DNA of 64,000 nt. Source: Marsupella aquatica. Its lineage: Eukaryota > Marchantiophyta. The position numbers and the translations under genes were made by a program. Each line of letters begins with the position of its first letter. Position 1 is the first letter of the stretch. The stretch spans positions 10,664,001 to 10,728,000 of the forward strand of contig OZ316894.1 of NCBI GenBank assembly GCA_973895155.1. The letters are read 5' to 3'. Shown piece after piece: positions 46,501 to 60,150 of this stretch. A model generated the notes under the pieces. The model searched no databases and was not told the DNA's origin. It saw nothing but the letters and a program-made list of their open reading frames with translations.

Positions 46501-49500
46501 TTTGGTCTGCGAATCAATATATAGCTTGTGCAAATTGAATGGGACTGGCTAAAAAAGTACAAGGACCCCATTATGAGGTGCAATGTTTCAGAGGGACAAC
46601 GGAATGTCTTTCCTCTTATCAGTCAATGTCCTTCTCAAGCACGCTTGTATTTTCTGACTATGGAGTTTCCCAATGCTTCACAGATAACGGCTACCCACCA
46701 ACTGGAATCAGCAGTTACGACCTTGGCGCTAGCAGGTCAAGTCTATATACCACTTCGGTAGTCGCTGGGTAGAGACGCCGGGCTGCAATGGACCTGGGGT
46801 TCGGCTTTCATTGTACATTTCGTCGTCGTAATATCTTCTGTGCTAAATTATCTGATGTTTATAATGAATAGTGGAATGCAGCTCGGCCAGCGTTTCTTGC
46901 TTGTGCCAAAGAAGGGGTTTTCAAAAAGGAGGAGAACAACGGTTCAGGTTCTTCGGGGTATCTTGAGGAATTTACAGAAACTTTGGTTGTTGCCATGTTC
47001 AACACTTTGTTGGGGATGGATGCCAATGACCCGCCTAAAACACTAGCAACAATGGAGCTTTTCTCCTCTATTCTTTGCAATGTAAGCTAGTTAGATCTTT
47101 CGATTGAATTTTGATTTGCAGGATGCAACAATGCAGTCAGAGTCCTGATGTTGTACCCCATCTTAATAGTCTATTTGATGCACTTGAGATTGTAATTGTA
47201 GAAGCGACGATTGAAGGATGTTAATTTAAAGGAACTGATACATCTGCGATTGTTGCACCGTGGCTGGACTCCTGCAGGTGGGGATTGTTGGAGACTTAGC
47301 AGACGGTGGCAGTTTGGCATTGCCCATAGATTGGTCGCAATGGCTTGATGAATTTCTTTCTCGCCTGTTTATGCTCTTGGTACACTTGGAGCCCAGCAGC
47401 CAACAGTATGTTCTGACATTCACATGAAAGCTTACTAGCGCAAGCTACTTTAGTCCGATTTGATTGAATTGTCGTCTTAAAGCAGTATATGACATGATGG
47501 TTTTGAAAATTTTGGGAGCTGAGATCGTTAATAATATGGTTCCAGCCACGATTTGACAAAACAATGATTTGAAACTTCTTTCTAGACGAAGTGTCATTCC
47601 AAAGGTCTCGATGCAGACGTAGTAAATTGTGAAATTGAAAACTAAATTGTTGTCTTAATGGTTGTAAATCTTGAAATTGTGATGAAATGGTTGTCCAGAT
47701 GGTTGCAAATTTTAAATTGAGAATGAAATCGTTGTTGCAGGATTGATACTACTTTAGATGATGGTTATGACCTGTCTTCGAGTACATTTCTCTTACAAGC
47801 GGGATCGTTCTACAATTCTGTTATAGAGCTCTTATTCGGAAGGTTGACTAGACCTCTCTATCAGCAGGTGACTGACACCAATTCTGTTTAACGGAATTTC
47901 TCGAATGTCGAAGAGCACTGGGTTCTTCTCTTCAACTTCTGCTTATTGAGAAGTGACTGAATATTTTACGTGTTTGGTTCTCATCGCATAGCGGGTAAAT
48001 TTGCTTGGACGTTGGTTGCAGGCTTTGAAAAAACTAGTAGAGTTTGTGCAAAACAATGCTCTCCCTGGAGCTGCACCAGAAATAGGGCTTCTCTGCTCTT
48101 TTGCAGTCCTCAGAGATCCGAGTGAAGCTACCAGCCAGCTGCTCAAGCCGATAATGAATTCTCTTGTATCGTCACTTGGTGATTTCCCATCAACAGGTTT
48201 CGGTGGTTCCCAAGCAATCTCTGCTAGTTCTAAGGTCAATTACTTCAACTTCGGCTATGATATTCATCAAATAGTGCAATTTGAGAACTATTCCAATTTT
48301 TTTTATATGCTCTAAATTTACGGTGGCCCATTTTTATGTCAGGCAAGCCTATCTCAAGCAGTGGAGACTTCTGTCATATTCCAGCTCAATATATTATCAG
48401 CCTCAATCATGTTTGGTGGATCAGATCTTCTTCCCTTGAAAGACCTTCTCAATTCTGTCATCACTGCAGCCTTCAACGCCCCTTCCTCTAAGGTCTACAT
48501 CATTCTTATATTTTGCAGAGGTGGCTGTAAAATTTTTGGCTCTCACATTTTCGTACTTCATAATTTCTTACTCAAGAGGTACCAGGGAAAGGCCTTGAAG
48601 TGTTCCCGTTGTTGATCATGTCTGATTCTCCCTGCTTATCCTGGACAGGTTACCGAAGCTGGAAATCGACTTCTGACTTCCTTACTTGGCAGTCTGATAT
48701 TCTATTACCCGGTTGACCAATACAAGTAAGTATCCTTTCGGTACTTGTTGTGGGCGTTATACCTGTAATCTTTTTATCTACGTACATTTCTATTGCCCTC
48801 GTGTCATTTCTGTTCTTTGCCGCATTTGGGATCCGTGGACAAGAAAATTAATTTATTGGTTCTTTTGACCAAGAACATTATGAGATTTCTTCCCCGAAAC
48901 AGAGATCATGTGAACATTGTTCTTCCTGCGACAAAAACTGGTGAAACAGAGGATGGTCATTCTTCGACCGTCACCTCCGAGACCCCTAGAGTCGTTCTTT
49001 AAATAAAAACCAGCATCATTATCTTCCTAGAAGTAAGCATTACCATCCTGATGGACCACATGCTATCAACTTTGCAGACTAGCTGGCGCCCCAAATGGCC
49101 CAGCTCTGTTGGTCAGGCAGGTCCATTGTAAACAGGTAAATACGTTCGAATGAGAGCAACCCAATGAGCTGAATGTGAGAGTTGGATTGCTTGGAATGTC
49201 AATTAAATCAGAAGCCATCTCATACGCAGTGGCTTATTCTGAGTAGATTTCAGAAACATTATGAAGACCCGCTGACCACCATAACTAGTTGGTGGACTGC
49301 AGAAGTTCTAAAACCTGTGTGATATCATTTTCACTGGTAGCTTGGGAAGTATGAACACGGTGCAATACCATCTTAGAAATTTCCTCTGAATGAGGTGATG
49401 CAGTAGCGCGGACGACGACACTTCTATTTGAGCTACTGATGTCGGTTCGTGCCATCAAAATTCGTATTGTCCCGTTTCTTCTTGTGGAAAATCTCTTCAG

Positions 49501-52500
49501 AGTAAACCTTCAAATTTTAGCCATCCAACTGAAATTCTTCCTTCTACCTATTACATGGGCGGTTTGAACTGTTTGGTAAGTCACCTTGGAAGTTTTTTTG
49601 TTTCCGTCGGTGAGTGACATTCGATTCCCTGCTGTTGTTCGTATGAATATCTTGAGACAAAGTTGATTGGAACTCCCTATAATGGTTATCTGTGTTTGAA
49701 CAAGATTATTGTATGAAACTTTTTGGCGTGTCTCTAGCGCCTGCTTCAATGCTCTCTGAAGCTTTTTAATTGACGTGCTCAGTGACTTTCCCAATCCAAA
49801 ATTGAATTTGATCGCGTAATGATCGATTTGAGCCCAAGCTGAAGCCATCCTACCGATCATTGAAAGTTACGTTATGGAATCGTGGATTGCTGATAGAGTA
49901 ACTACACTTCCTGAGGATGTTGTTACTTGTCAATCTTACGTTGAGGATTACTCGTTCTGCCAGTAATACCTCAAGTGTGAATCGTCCTTTCTAATCTAAA
50001 CCCGTAGGCAGCAAGTTGAAGACAGTGTACACGTCTGAATAGAGAAATGTGCTAGTTTGAGTCTGTTATCGTTTGCCCACTGATCGTGGTGATTGCTTCT
50101 TAGCATTTTAACCAACAACCTCCAAAATTCTGAGCAGGGTAAACGCAACACTGGAAGATGGAGTGGAGGCATGGATTAGTACAAAGCTCTCGCCCAATGA
50201 TGGCGATGCTCCAATTTGGCACATCCCCAATGCTGAAGAGATAGCTTATGCCAATGAGTTGCTAAACGAACACCTTCGAGCTCCTCTTGCTAGTCTCCGG
50301 AGTATCTATCAAGATAACAATCAAGCAGAAGGTTCAGGTAGTGCAGTTCCTGACTTTGTATCTTAGTAGATGTTCAACGGTATTGACGATAAGTGGATCT
50401 GTCGGTGCCATGCAACTGCTTGAATAATCTTAGGGGGAATTCTCCCATGTCCAGAAGGTATCTTAACGAGTTAACTTCATGCCATACATGTCAAGAGAGC
50501 AGGAAACCTTGCCACCATACTGAGGCAGTTGTGCCACGGTTGTTCCCTTGAATTACCGGCTTTAATCAGCCAGCACGGCACCAAAGAAAAATATCAGTGG
50601 GAGTGCGTGGTTCAGAAAGGAAAAGTGGACAGGAGGTCGTTATTCGTTTGTGCCATGTATGACAAATACGGAGGATTGGGGCCATTGTAGTTTTATTAAC
50701 ATGCTTTACTGCAGATATGCTTCTGGGAATGTCTTTCTGTGGTTGAATAAACGTTCTTCTTATAGAGAGGTTTTCTATTTCATAGTTGCTTCTTTGCCAT
50801 TATGTTCTCGTGAAGCTTGTTAGTAATACCGCCTAAGCTGCTCATGTCTTTTCCGGCACTCGTGACGATCATTTCCTGATTTTGCACCTAGCTGGCTCTG
50901 AATGATCCGTGAAAGGTCCTTCTTTCCAAGGAAACCTTTATTGAGGGAGTTGTACAGCAAGCTGGACAAATACTTACAAACATCCTAAAAATGCTTTGTT
51001 GATTCAGGCAAAGAGTTTCTGCGAGTTCTGTTACTGCGGCTAGATGCGTCCCTTCGTGGTGTGGGGTCCTGTCTGCCTGATTTTCGGATGCCTCCCGACT
51101 CGAGGTCGACTGACACGAATACCAAGCGGCCATTAACGGTAGTAGGGGCGTTTGGAGCTCGTGTGGGTGATACCAAACTTAGGGAAGAGACAGCCGAGAT
51201 TCTTCACGAAGCTTGCCAGTAAGGCTTAATTTGGATCTTTCTAGGCTGGACTTTGTGGCTTTGATCCTTTTCTGCGTCAGCTATGTTTTCCTGACTATTC
51301 AAGTGACTTTGTGATTTGGCTCATGGAGTACGACATACTAGAGAACAAGCACTTGAGAGGAAGTCATGTAAGAGATGAATTTGTGTCGCCTGTTCAAAAT
51401 AAGATAGTCCTGTCTTGTCTAATGTGTTGGATGGCTGATGATAATGAGTTTTATATCAATGATCGTCTTGTAGGTATATTTTAAAGGAAAGAGCAGATGA
51501 TACTGTAATGATTATGATGCTGATCCGTGTCATGGATCTGGTAGGAAACTGTGGTAAGGATCCGATCGTGACCTCTTGCTTTCCTTTTGGTATCTCACGA
51601 TTTGTGTTTTAAGCCTTACTCTTGGAGACCAATGGCACGTCTGAAATCGTAATTTTTGATTGCCCATGTACAGCAACACTGGAGTACAGTTTCTGGGCCA
51701 ATGGTAGCCATCTGAGAGGAGAAGAGGCAAAGTGCCTCACTGAGCCTAAAATGAACTTCATAACAAATCCTGACGCCAAAAGTAAACGCAGGTAGGCGGT
51801 GGGTGTTTTATGTTCTGCGCTTTTCACTTGCGTAGGTTAGCGAAAGAAATTCGTGATCTCTATGTTGTACCTGTTCAGTTTCACATCTCTTTGCACAAGG
51901 ATAGCTAACTACACCTGGGCAATCGTACTAGGAGGTTGTCTGCCCTCGTTTTGTATTTACCTCATACTTCTCTTGATAGCAATTTGTTCAGAGTATGGGT
52001 GCCGTGTTCATCAGCATGGCTTGTTGTGCTGCCAAAGGTATTGTCACAAAAACTTGTTTGCCTTGTGGATGCCCAGGCCTCGATGGTTGGTTGTAGACAT
52101 GGTGTTTTTGCACAATGCATGGCGCTCTTCGCAGGAAAGCTATCGGCCAGTCTATTTGGGGGATGGGAGCACCCCTGTTCCCCATCATATTAGATTACTG
52201 ACGATGGATCTCTTGAAACTGGGTTTGCACCGCTATGATGTTGTTCGCAAGTAAGCTTACTCTTCACATACTTTTGGTAGGCCCGTAAAGGAAGATGATT
52301 TGCTGTTGAAATTGGAAACATTGATTCCTCTGCAAGCTTGCCAGCTTATTGATGTGCTGGCAGATCTTAGAGCTCTGTTCCTGAAGTTTTTATTCTAATG
52401 AATATCCTTCAGGTAGCACTCAATTTGATGAATTTGGCAAGCAGTTGTTTACCATAAAATTTGTATATATCGACCGTGAAGAGTTTGATTACTTGAAAGG

Positions 52501-55500
52501 CTTATAGTTGTTGGTGCCATAGCACCAAGCACTGTACCATTTTATCAAGGTACCTTTTGCACTTTTGTTTACAATTGGAGTCTCTAATAATGTTGTTTGT
52601 CGGCAGATTTTCTATTAGTGCGCTTGGCAAGTCTTTGAAGCGCTTTCCTGCCTTGGTTAAAGAGTGTCTCCCTGTGCTGACTGGAAGCTTGGAAAGCCCA
52701 GAAGCTATTGAGGATTCAGCACTGGGTGCATGCAAAATTCTGATGTTGAGGCCTGTTTTGCGACTTTTAACGCAGGTTACTTCTACAGCCAATTAGGAAC
52801 TATCATTCCCTGCCCTCTTTGAAAGCTTGGAGTATTTGTTTTTGGTCTTATGGAAATTTGGAAGTTTTCCTTTCTCTTGATTTTGCATTTCATGCACATA
52901 AAATGAAAACCCTGCAGGTGCACAGACTTGCAATTATGGTCATTATGAATAATTAGTCTCGTCGAATTTTCTTGGAATTGTTAGGCGCGATCTAATCCTT
53001 TTGTTGCTTGTGAATATGTAGGACCTGGGTGCTTTATCAACCTTCTTTCGCTCTCTTTTGAAGAGGTTTTCGCCTTCCCTTGGATTACGGCTCCTTCTGA
53101 ACTTTGCTCTCATGTTATGCGCTGTACAATTGACCTGAATAGTGGGGTCCAGTTTTTTAGTTGATTTTAGTTGGGGTTATTTCGAAAGAGACCATCTGGT
53201 AATCAGTGATTTGTTGCTCCGCTTTCTAAACTGACGAGGAAGAGATTTGTGTTCTTTTTGTTCCCTGCAGTGCTCACCATGAATCAGTTAAAGCTCAGAC
53301 TGCCATCAATGAGGTTTGTTCAACTGTATATCCCTTCTGAAGTGGCTTGTGTCATGACCTTAAAGAAATCGTCCAAGCCAGTTGCATAATGACAGATTTA
53401 AACGAATTTGCAAGCTCCGTTGTTACTTCCTATGTCATTTAAAGCTCACATGTTTCATAAATTATTCCGAGGAACCATTGGTTTGGTTTGCTTCTCTTAT
53501 GATCTTTGGTATGTTAGGTTTTAGTGTAGTTGGAACTTAGGCTTGTATGTCATTTCACTCGTAACAGTCCTGCTCCCGTGTGTGTTACCCAGCTCTTTGT
53601 GGTGTTTAGCGTGCGATTTGGAGGACTTCCAGCCTTCTCAAATTCGAAGTCGAACCCTGAATGTGCTTTATATGCTGAGCTGGTTTCATACATTAAAGGA
53701 CAGCTGTCAGATGGTGGTGTCAGCATTCATTGGCGGTAAGTTGAGCTATGTACGGCGATGCTTTTCTTGTATCCAATATCATTTGCAGTTCTCTGTGCTT
53801 TCCACGCGAGGTTTTAAATAATTTCTCTTTATTCGGATTAACGTTGAGACATTCGTGCCTGATCGTCCTGGATGACAGATATAATTTGATGGCGAATGGA
53901 ATGCTCTTATTGCTTTTGGTAGCACCATTTGGTGAGGATTCTTCAGAAATAAAGATTGTCTTGGAATCCCGAAAAATTGTAGCCTGTAAGTGCCTGACTC
54001 AAACATGTTCGTGTTGAAATTTGCAAATGCTCAGTCATTCATTTTGATCTCTCAGTTTTTATCTCCATACCAACAGTATGCTTGGTCTCACCCAAATTTG
54101 ACGATGTGGGTTCAAGTAAACTTTACTTGAGTGATGTATTGCACAGTCTGATATTTGATGTATTGAATGGTCTGATGGATAGGCTTTCTTGTCTTTGTTT
54201 GAATCAAGTTTGACTCATCGTATTTGTTATTTTCAGGGCAGTTTTTGTCCAACCTCAAAAGTGAACTTCCTGCATTACGACCTTTGTCAATAATTGCCTT
54301 GCTATGTCTTCTGCGAGCATCCCTCCATAAGGTACCGGTGAGCACGAAATCTCCAGAGTCGCTGAAGGCCAAAGGGGAAGAAGCTACTCTCTCACTGGAG
54401 TCTACGTTAATTTCAGTGGTTGAGGAGCCGGGGTTTTGTGGTAGTGCTGTCCAGAATCTTGCTTTGGACCATCATTATCCCGACGGGCAAGGAAGAGCTG
54501 GCAGATACGGAGCTAGAACTGCCCGTATATCAGACCTTGGTTTGACTGCCCTCATGCCACCTTTTACCAGAGATTGGCCACGAACAAGGACTTGGGATTC
54601 AGGTTCAGTAGGGGAGGCGTTCGCGTCAAACAATGCGAAGCTCTTCAAACGTCTTGTTCAGGAATGTGGTGCATTTTTGCTGGACGTATTGCGTGCTCCT
54701 TTTGAAGAAGCAGTAGACTCGGCCGAACGTGGAAAGCAATGCGTTGCTGCTGAGATCATGGCAGGCTTGTTACATTCAGATGTAGAATGCGTTGCTGACG
54801 CCTGGGGGCGCTGGCTTCGACCACTACTTCGGAAAGCTCTAATGGAGTCGACTGTGGAATCAGCTCCAGAGTGGGCTGCCTGTATTCGGTTTGCATGTAC
54901 AGGGAAGGGTAGCAGGGGTGAGGATGTGCCACTGCTCCGTTTTGACGTTCTAGACTGTCTTTTAGAGCCAGTGGCACCAACAGCATCAACCAGCCTGGTC
55001 GCTAAACGTCTTATGCTGCTTCGGGCAGCTCTTATGGAGTTTGCCCCAGTGTCACATCCAAGTAAAGAGGGTTTAGTTCTTGCAACCCTTCTCAAGGAAG
55101 TGACAAGCAACATGACTCATCCAGCACCACAGGTGAGTTATTATTTACTCTCTTTTAAGGAAGTCTGAAATAAACTGCGATTTGACTTGGAATGTACATC
55201 TAGAGGCTTTTTCCAATATTCACTTTAGTCTCTAGATCTGCAGATTGGTAGTCAGCGTTTTAGATCAAGACTTTTGTATCTTTTTATGGATTGCTAACAA
55301 AAACTTTCACACAGGTGCGGGAATATGTGGGAAGTCTCTTGTCCATTGTTTTGGGAATCCTTCAAGGTCAATCGCCGTTGAGCAAAGAAATGGCCAGCGA
55401 AAGCACCGATCAAAAAGAAGTACAGACTGTGGGTGGTACTGCTCAACAAACCATCATGAATTACCAGATCAAGGCATCGGTAATAGGGCAGGACCCATAC

Positions 55501-58106
55501 GGGGGCAACGGTCAGAATGTCGGTGCGTCAACTAATGCGACAGGTCAGGGTCTGATACAAGCAGCGAACGAGATTGATAGCATTGGTGCTGCTGCTAGTG
55601 GAGCATCAGCCAACAATGGAGGCAAACGGACAACATGGGCTGAGACTGCTACGGTAGGGCAATTTAAGAAGACCTTGATCGAGGAGGCAAAAGTCTCTGC
55701 CCTCCGAATCCAGAGTTTAGGTGGTCCTGCCTTTGGAGGTTCAAGTTCAGCTGCAACTTCCAAGAGTGAAGACTTGACTATATCCGAGAACCGAGATGCG
55801 AAGTGGATGGAAACGGTGAGCCCTGTCTTGCTGGAAGAAAGTTTTGTACGTCATTTTGCGTTAGACTCGTGCTCCGAGAAGTAGGCTGCGATGAGTCCCA
55901 TTTTCGGATTATTTTGTGATTTTGGAGGGACAAACATGTTTAAACTTCGAAATTATTTGTCAATTATGTCTCACGGTTCCAGCTTGTCTTTGGCTTCATG
56001 CAGGTCTTTCACTTTATAAAAGCCTCTATAAAATCAGGAAAAGCTGTTGACATGTCAGATACATTGATTGGACTACTTCATCCACTTCTATCTTTACAGG
56101 TATCAACATTTTATCTCGGAGACGTGGTTATTCTTCTGATTTGAACTGATGTCTCAAGTTGACGACATGGAGCCCAGAGACTTCCGAGGGATTTAGCCTC
56201 TTGAATTCCCTGCCTGACTACTCACTTCTGCGTGCCGAATCACTGTTCCGATCTTTCTCAGGCATTCGCTTCTTGATAATGCCTTGCCCTCATTGAAGCT
56301 GTTTGTTTTTCTATAATGCGAAACAGTTAAGCACTGTATTAATTCTGATTTCCAATTCAATATTTTGTCATCATGTGTATTTACAGGAAACTCCAGTGAA
56401 GGAGCTCTCGGGATTGGCCAAGTTAGCATTGAGGCTTGTCTATTGGCACCCATTTCCCATTTCATATCTTCCTAGTGCTGTTAGCGCAGTACTGGATGCT
56501 GCTGCTGATAACAACTGGCATACTCGAGTAGCAGCGCTGACTTTCATTCAGTCCTTTCTGTATCGGTAGTGCTCTATCCTCATTGTCCCATAGTGATAAC
56601 AATCTATTTTTATGAGTTGTACTCTGACTGCACATTTCTTGCTCAACTCATTGACTGCTGGGCTCTTGCTTATAAGTTTGTGTTCCAACTGGTGCAGGCA
56701 TACCTTCATCCTGGCAAGGAGAGATGTAGAGGCACTATGGTCTCAAGTACAACAGCTGTTATCTGATCCTCAAGTTGAGGTACGGAATGTGAACCCTGCA
56801 ATTGTTGAGATTGATGCCTATTAGCTGTTATCTGATCCTCGAGTTGAGGCGTGGAATGTGAACCCTGCGAGTGTTGAGATTGTAGCCTATTAGCTTTCTC
56901 AGTGGATATCGGAAGATCAACCGCTGGGCTTTTTCTCTGTGCAGGTAAGGGAGCTAGCAGCAACAACCCTTGCTGGTCTGATGAAGGATTCCGATAGCTC
57001 ACTTGCAAGTGCATTCCGTGAGCAGGCCATGCACGGTGCTGGACTTTTACTCAATGCTGGCAAAAAGAAAAAGAGGTAGGCTATCGGTCAAATGAGGAGT
57101 TGAGTATACACAACGAGGAATTTGTGGTATTATTTTATAGCTAGCTAGTCGCTGGAAAACGAAATAAAACGAAAATCTCAGGGAAGTGAGTGAATAGTTC
57201 GCAGTTCTTTGGATTGAAGAATATACAATAAACTTGAGCATCAGCACGATACTAGTGATTCTCAAATACGTCTTCTAAGCCATTTACTGACCAAGTAGAA
57301 CTGAATTAAAGTGTTAATCCTCTGATTTTGGAATTGGATGTATCTTCCGTTCAGGGCAAAGACAGTAGCAGAACAACCTGCTTCTACTGCAACTGTCCAT
57401 GGACAAGTGTTGGGACTTGCGGCCTGTGTCTTATCTGTACCGTATGACATGCCCAGGTACGTTCCTAAGTATTGCTTGTAGGCCACATGTGATTTGATAT
57501 CATCTAATTTTCATTGAACTATCTGTCTCAGCGGAGCTTATATACGACTTTCCCTCGGTCAACCACATCCAGTGAAACTACATATTTCCTACCAGTTTAT
57601 GTTTCCTGCACAACAGCGATTGACGGAACTAAAACCCTATCCTAATTTTTTTTCTGGTTATGGAATTGCAGTTGGCTGCCTGATATGGTTACGTTGCTCG
57701 GACGTTTCATTGGAGAGCCTACACCAATCCGAAGCACTGTGAAGAAAACAATTTCTGAGTTTCGCCGTACCCATTCAGATACCTGGGCTTACCAGAAAAG
57801 TTCTTTCAGTGAAGAACAGCTGGAGGTAAGCTATGTTTTAATTTGGTATTGGTCCAATTGTGCAGATAGGACGGTATCTACATGGGCTTTTGAATGGTTG
57901 AAATTAGATCCAAGGAGGTGTGGCTTGAATGGCCTCATTGATTTGTGGAATCCTTGAGCTCACAGATATTTATTGGGTCTGTGTTGTTTGATGTTTATGT
58001 CTGGAATCGGGTGCCAGCTCAGGGACCTACTCGCTGATCTTTCACAATGATGCTTTGGGTGCAGGTCTTGTCCGATTTAGCAACATCTGCATCCTATTTC
58101 GCATAA
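40573..58106 (+). CDS. PA200: Proteasome activator PA200 (PSME4/Blm10 family), 36 exons, intact
   Basis: PA200 caps the 20S proteasome, mainly in the nucleus, and opens its gate without ATP. The model gives 1,906 residues (Arabidopsis about 1,810), starting MHAYNAWLPPPV and ending with the proteasome-docking tail SYFA. HEAT-like helices run throughout; landmarks are WRPLY, RCSRRFFPDG, VEPSLVLPF, LLGMDANDPPKTLATM, YYPVDQY, AWRSSQESY, RYNLMAN, EPTPIRSTVKK and FRRTHSDTW. Exons: 40573-40739, 42228-42330, 42542-42654, 42898-43020, 43463-43579, 43972-44134, 44411-44533, 44719-44786, 45065-45166, 45658-45880, 46684-46735, 46882-47081, 47278-47405, 47741-47867, 48022-48234, 48343-48492, 48649-48725, 50138-50337, 51008-51218, 51474-51553, 51674-51791, 52077-52250, 52607-52775, 53022-53065, 53271-53313, 53593-53735, 53879-53985, 54237-55132, 55315-55815, 56004-56099, 56387-56565, 56698-56779, 56945-57075, 57355-57456, 57672-57825, 58065-58106. 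All phases agree and every intron is GT-AG. Junctions of exons 10, 11, 24 and 27-28 are the least certain. Confidence 0.95.
41118..41402. repeat. Two interleaved inverted repeats in PA200 intron 1
   Basis: Arm A (41,118-41,147) is inverted at 41,213-41,242 with 29 of 30 bases matching. Arm B (41,171-41,199) is inverted at 41,374-41,402 with 29 of 29 matching. The order A-B-A'-B' means that the two stems cannot nest, so only a pseudoknot-like fold could form both. Confidence 0.88.
43064..43090 (+). repeat. Interstitial telomere-type repeat (TTTAGGG) in PA200 intron 4
   Basis: There are four units, the first with one changed base (TTAGGGCTTAGGG) and then TTTAGGGTTTAGGG. This is the Arabidopsis-type plant telomere unit. 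The matching place in the PA200 duplicate (about 24,687) lacks it. Confidence 0.8.
56754..56891 (+). repeat. 69-bp tandem duplication across the exon 32 splice donor
   Basis: Unit 1 (56,754-56,822) holds the last 26 bases of PA200 exon 32 and the start of intron 32. Unit 2 (56,823-56,891) is a near copy. The donor GAG|GT of unit 1 reads GAG|GC in unit 2, so the copy lacks a normal donor. Confidence 0.88.
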
Positions 58107-60150
58107 TCCTTGAAAACGTGCAATTTTGGATACGCAGTGACATATTTGTTTACTTTGAGCAGTTCGCAATGTATCTTGTATGTCATCAGGTAGCTGTGTA
58201 GTTGTAACAATCCTACCACATTCTTTCAGATCATTACCTGAATCTCTTTTTCCACCCTACATTATTTTTGCGTACTGTAATACATTCTTGGACTTTGGCT
58301 ATGTGCTAGAGAGAGTTGGCATAGGTCTTCCGAAGTAGTGATTTAACGACATCTTATAAAGGATCATGACTGTTGGTCCTTCCACTGTACATTCTCAGTG
58401 TCAAATTTACAGGGTAGTTTTGGAAGAGTTACTCTTTCAGTGGCGCTGACGGTTGATGTTCTACTGAAAGTTTTGAAAGAGTCATTCGGTTTCTCTTAGA
58501 AGAATCCTTAAATTGTTGGGCTCTCTGTTCTTGGTACTGATTCGGACGTAGCTGATATACACACATCACCCATTGCTACAATAATGACACAGAACAATAC
58601 TGCACAAATTAGCTGGTACACTTGTTGTGATCGTTTTAAGAATGACAGTATTTTCAGACCAGTCAGACACTTTCATGAAGAATATTAACCATTATTTTTG
58701 GGTCTCATTTAGTTGAGCTGTTTGAGTTTTAATTACTAAATCTAGGATTTTATCAACCAGCTCAACTGCTCGTGACCACTATAAACACACTGAACCACTA
58801 CTACCGTTAATAATGGGAAGACCCTGATTTCTTCAAAGCTACGCATTGGTACAGCTATTGTCTGAATATGTATATTACCAGCTATTGTCTGAATAAGTAT
58901 ACTTGCACTGCTTTGAACCATAAACTTGAAACAAAGTTTTAATTAACCATGAGGAATGGGCATGATCGTCTGATTAGTAACTGCCTACCAATGAGGAAAG
59001 GCACGATGGAGAACCCATGCCAATGCCAGTGTTGCCCGTACTAAATACTAAAATATGCATAATAAAGCAACCTTCCAACCCTGTATCTAATTTCTTAACA
59101 AAGTTCAAGTCATCAAAAAATAGCTTTGAGAGTGATTTTTGCTAGAATATTAGAAGTAAAGAAACATTTCAACCTTGTATCTTATTAAGAAATTGCAATC
59201 CAAGTTAGAGTTGAGGTCTAGTCTCCTAGAGTGAAACCATGAGATGTTAGGTATGGGAAAATGATTATCGTACATGGTTTGTCATCATCCCTATTAACAT
59301 TCAAAGAATGTACATCAGGCTCATCTAAGTTACTACCCAAAAAGCAGCTTTCCTTAGCTGGTGTACATATCATGTAATATTATTGACTGTGTTCTTGAGC
59401 ATAGTAAGGACTATCCCAGATCAATAATAATGTCCAGAAAAATTGGATGCTGTTTGGGCACTTGCACCTTTTTTTTACCCTTATAAGATTTTTTTTTATC
59501 ATGATTTGGTTCCCCTCATTCCCCTCAGTTTTACGGTTATTGGGGCTTAGCTTCGATAATTTACAAGCGGCCACATGTACTAGGCCAATTACATGCCATC
59601 TCAGGTTAGTCTATTCTGGTTAGCCAACCCACATACAAACTGGGGGGCTACTTGATAATCTGGTTGAAGTGATGGGGGCCCAAAAATGGCCCCATAACCT
59701 GCTGTTGGAAGCCCTCCCCCTCAACGTATTGGATATTGTATTGGCAAACCCATATTGTTGACCCTGTTGTGACCACACAATTTTGGTTTTGGTCAAGCTA
59801 GTTTTGGGGACCAATTAAATATTTTTACAAGTTTGGTTAAGTTAGTTTTGGGGACCAATTAATAATTTTGACTACTGTGGGGGATGGGAAAGCGTAAACA
59901 CGGTCTTTGAAATTGCTACTCCTCCTGTATGTTGGTGTTGGCTTGTAGCCAACTTGGTTTCGAGGGACAATGAGCGCATTCTTCATAGATCTTAAACAAA
60001 AAAATTGCAGTGCTTCGTTTCCATAATTACAGTATCAGAATTCGTCAGGTTCACCAAAAGAGTACACTGAGGACAATGTAGGGAAAATCGTTGATGATGA
60101 GATGATTGTGAATCGTGATACGGTTTGGCATCGAAGAAGCTGCAGTAGCT
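58107..60150. other. Intergenic DNA between PA200 and the YchJ-like gene
   Basis: No gene is supported. It includes dispersed-repeat copy 2 (59,215-59,310) and a tandem pair around TAGTTTTGGGGACCAATTAA (about 59,778-59,873). AT-rich sequence otherwise. Confidence 0.55.
59215..59310 (+). repeat. Dispersed repeat, copy 2 (internally shortened)
   Basis: It runs from GGTCTAGTCTCCTAGAGT to AACATTCAAAGAATG. It shares both ends with the copies at 15,300 and 63,043 but lacks about 50 internal bases. Confidence 0.65.

Noticed and set aside
49078-49135. Possible extra PA200 exon with good AG and GT borders
   Set aside because: Including it breaks the phase into exon 18, and the family joins YK directly to the segment ending in WISTK. 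Skipping it restores frame and similarity.
54658-55113. 151-codon minus-strand ORF
   Set aside because: Antisense shadow of the large PA200 exon 28.
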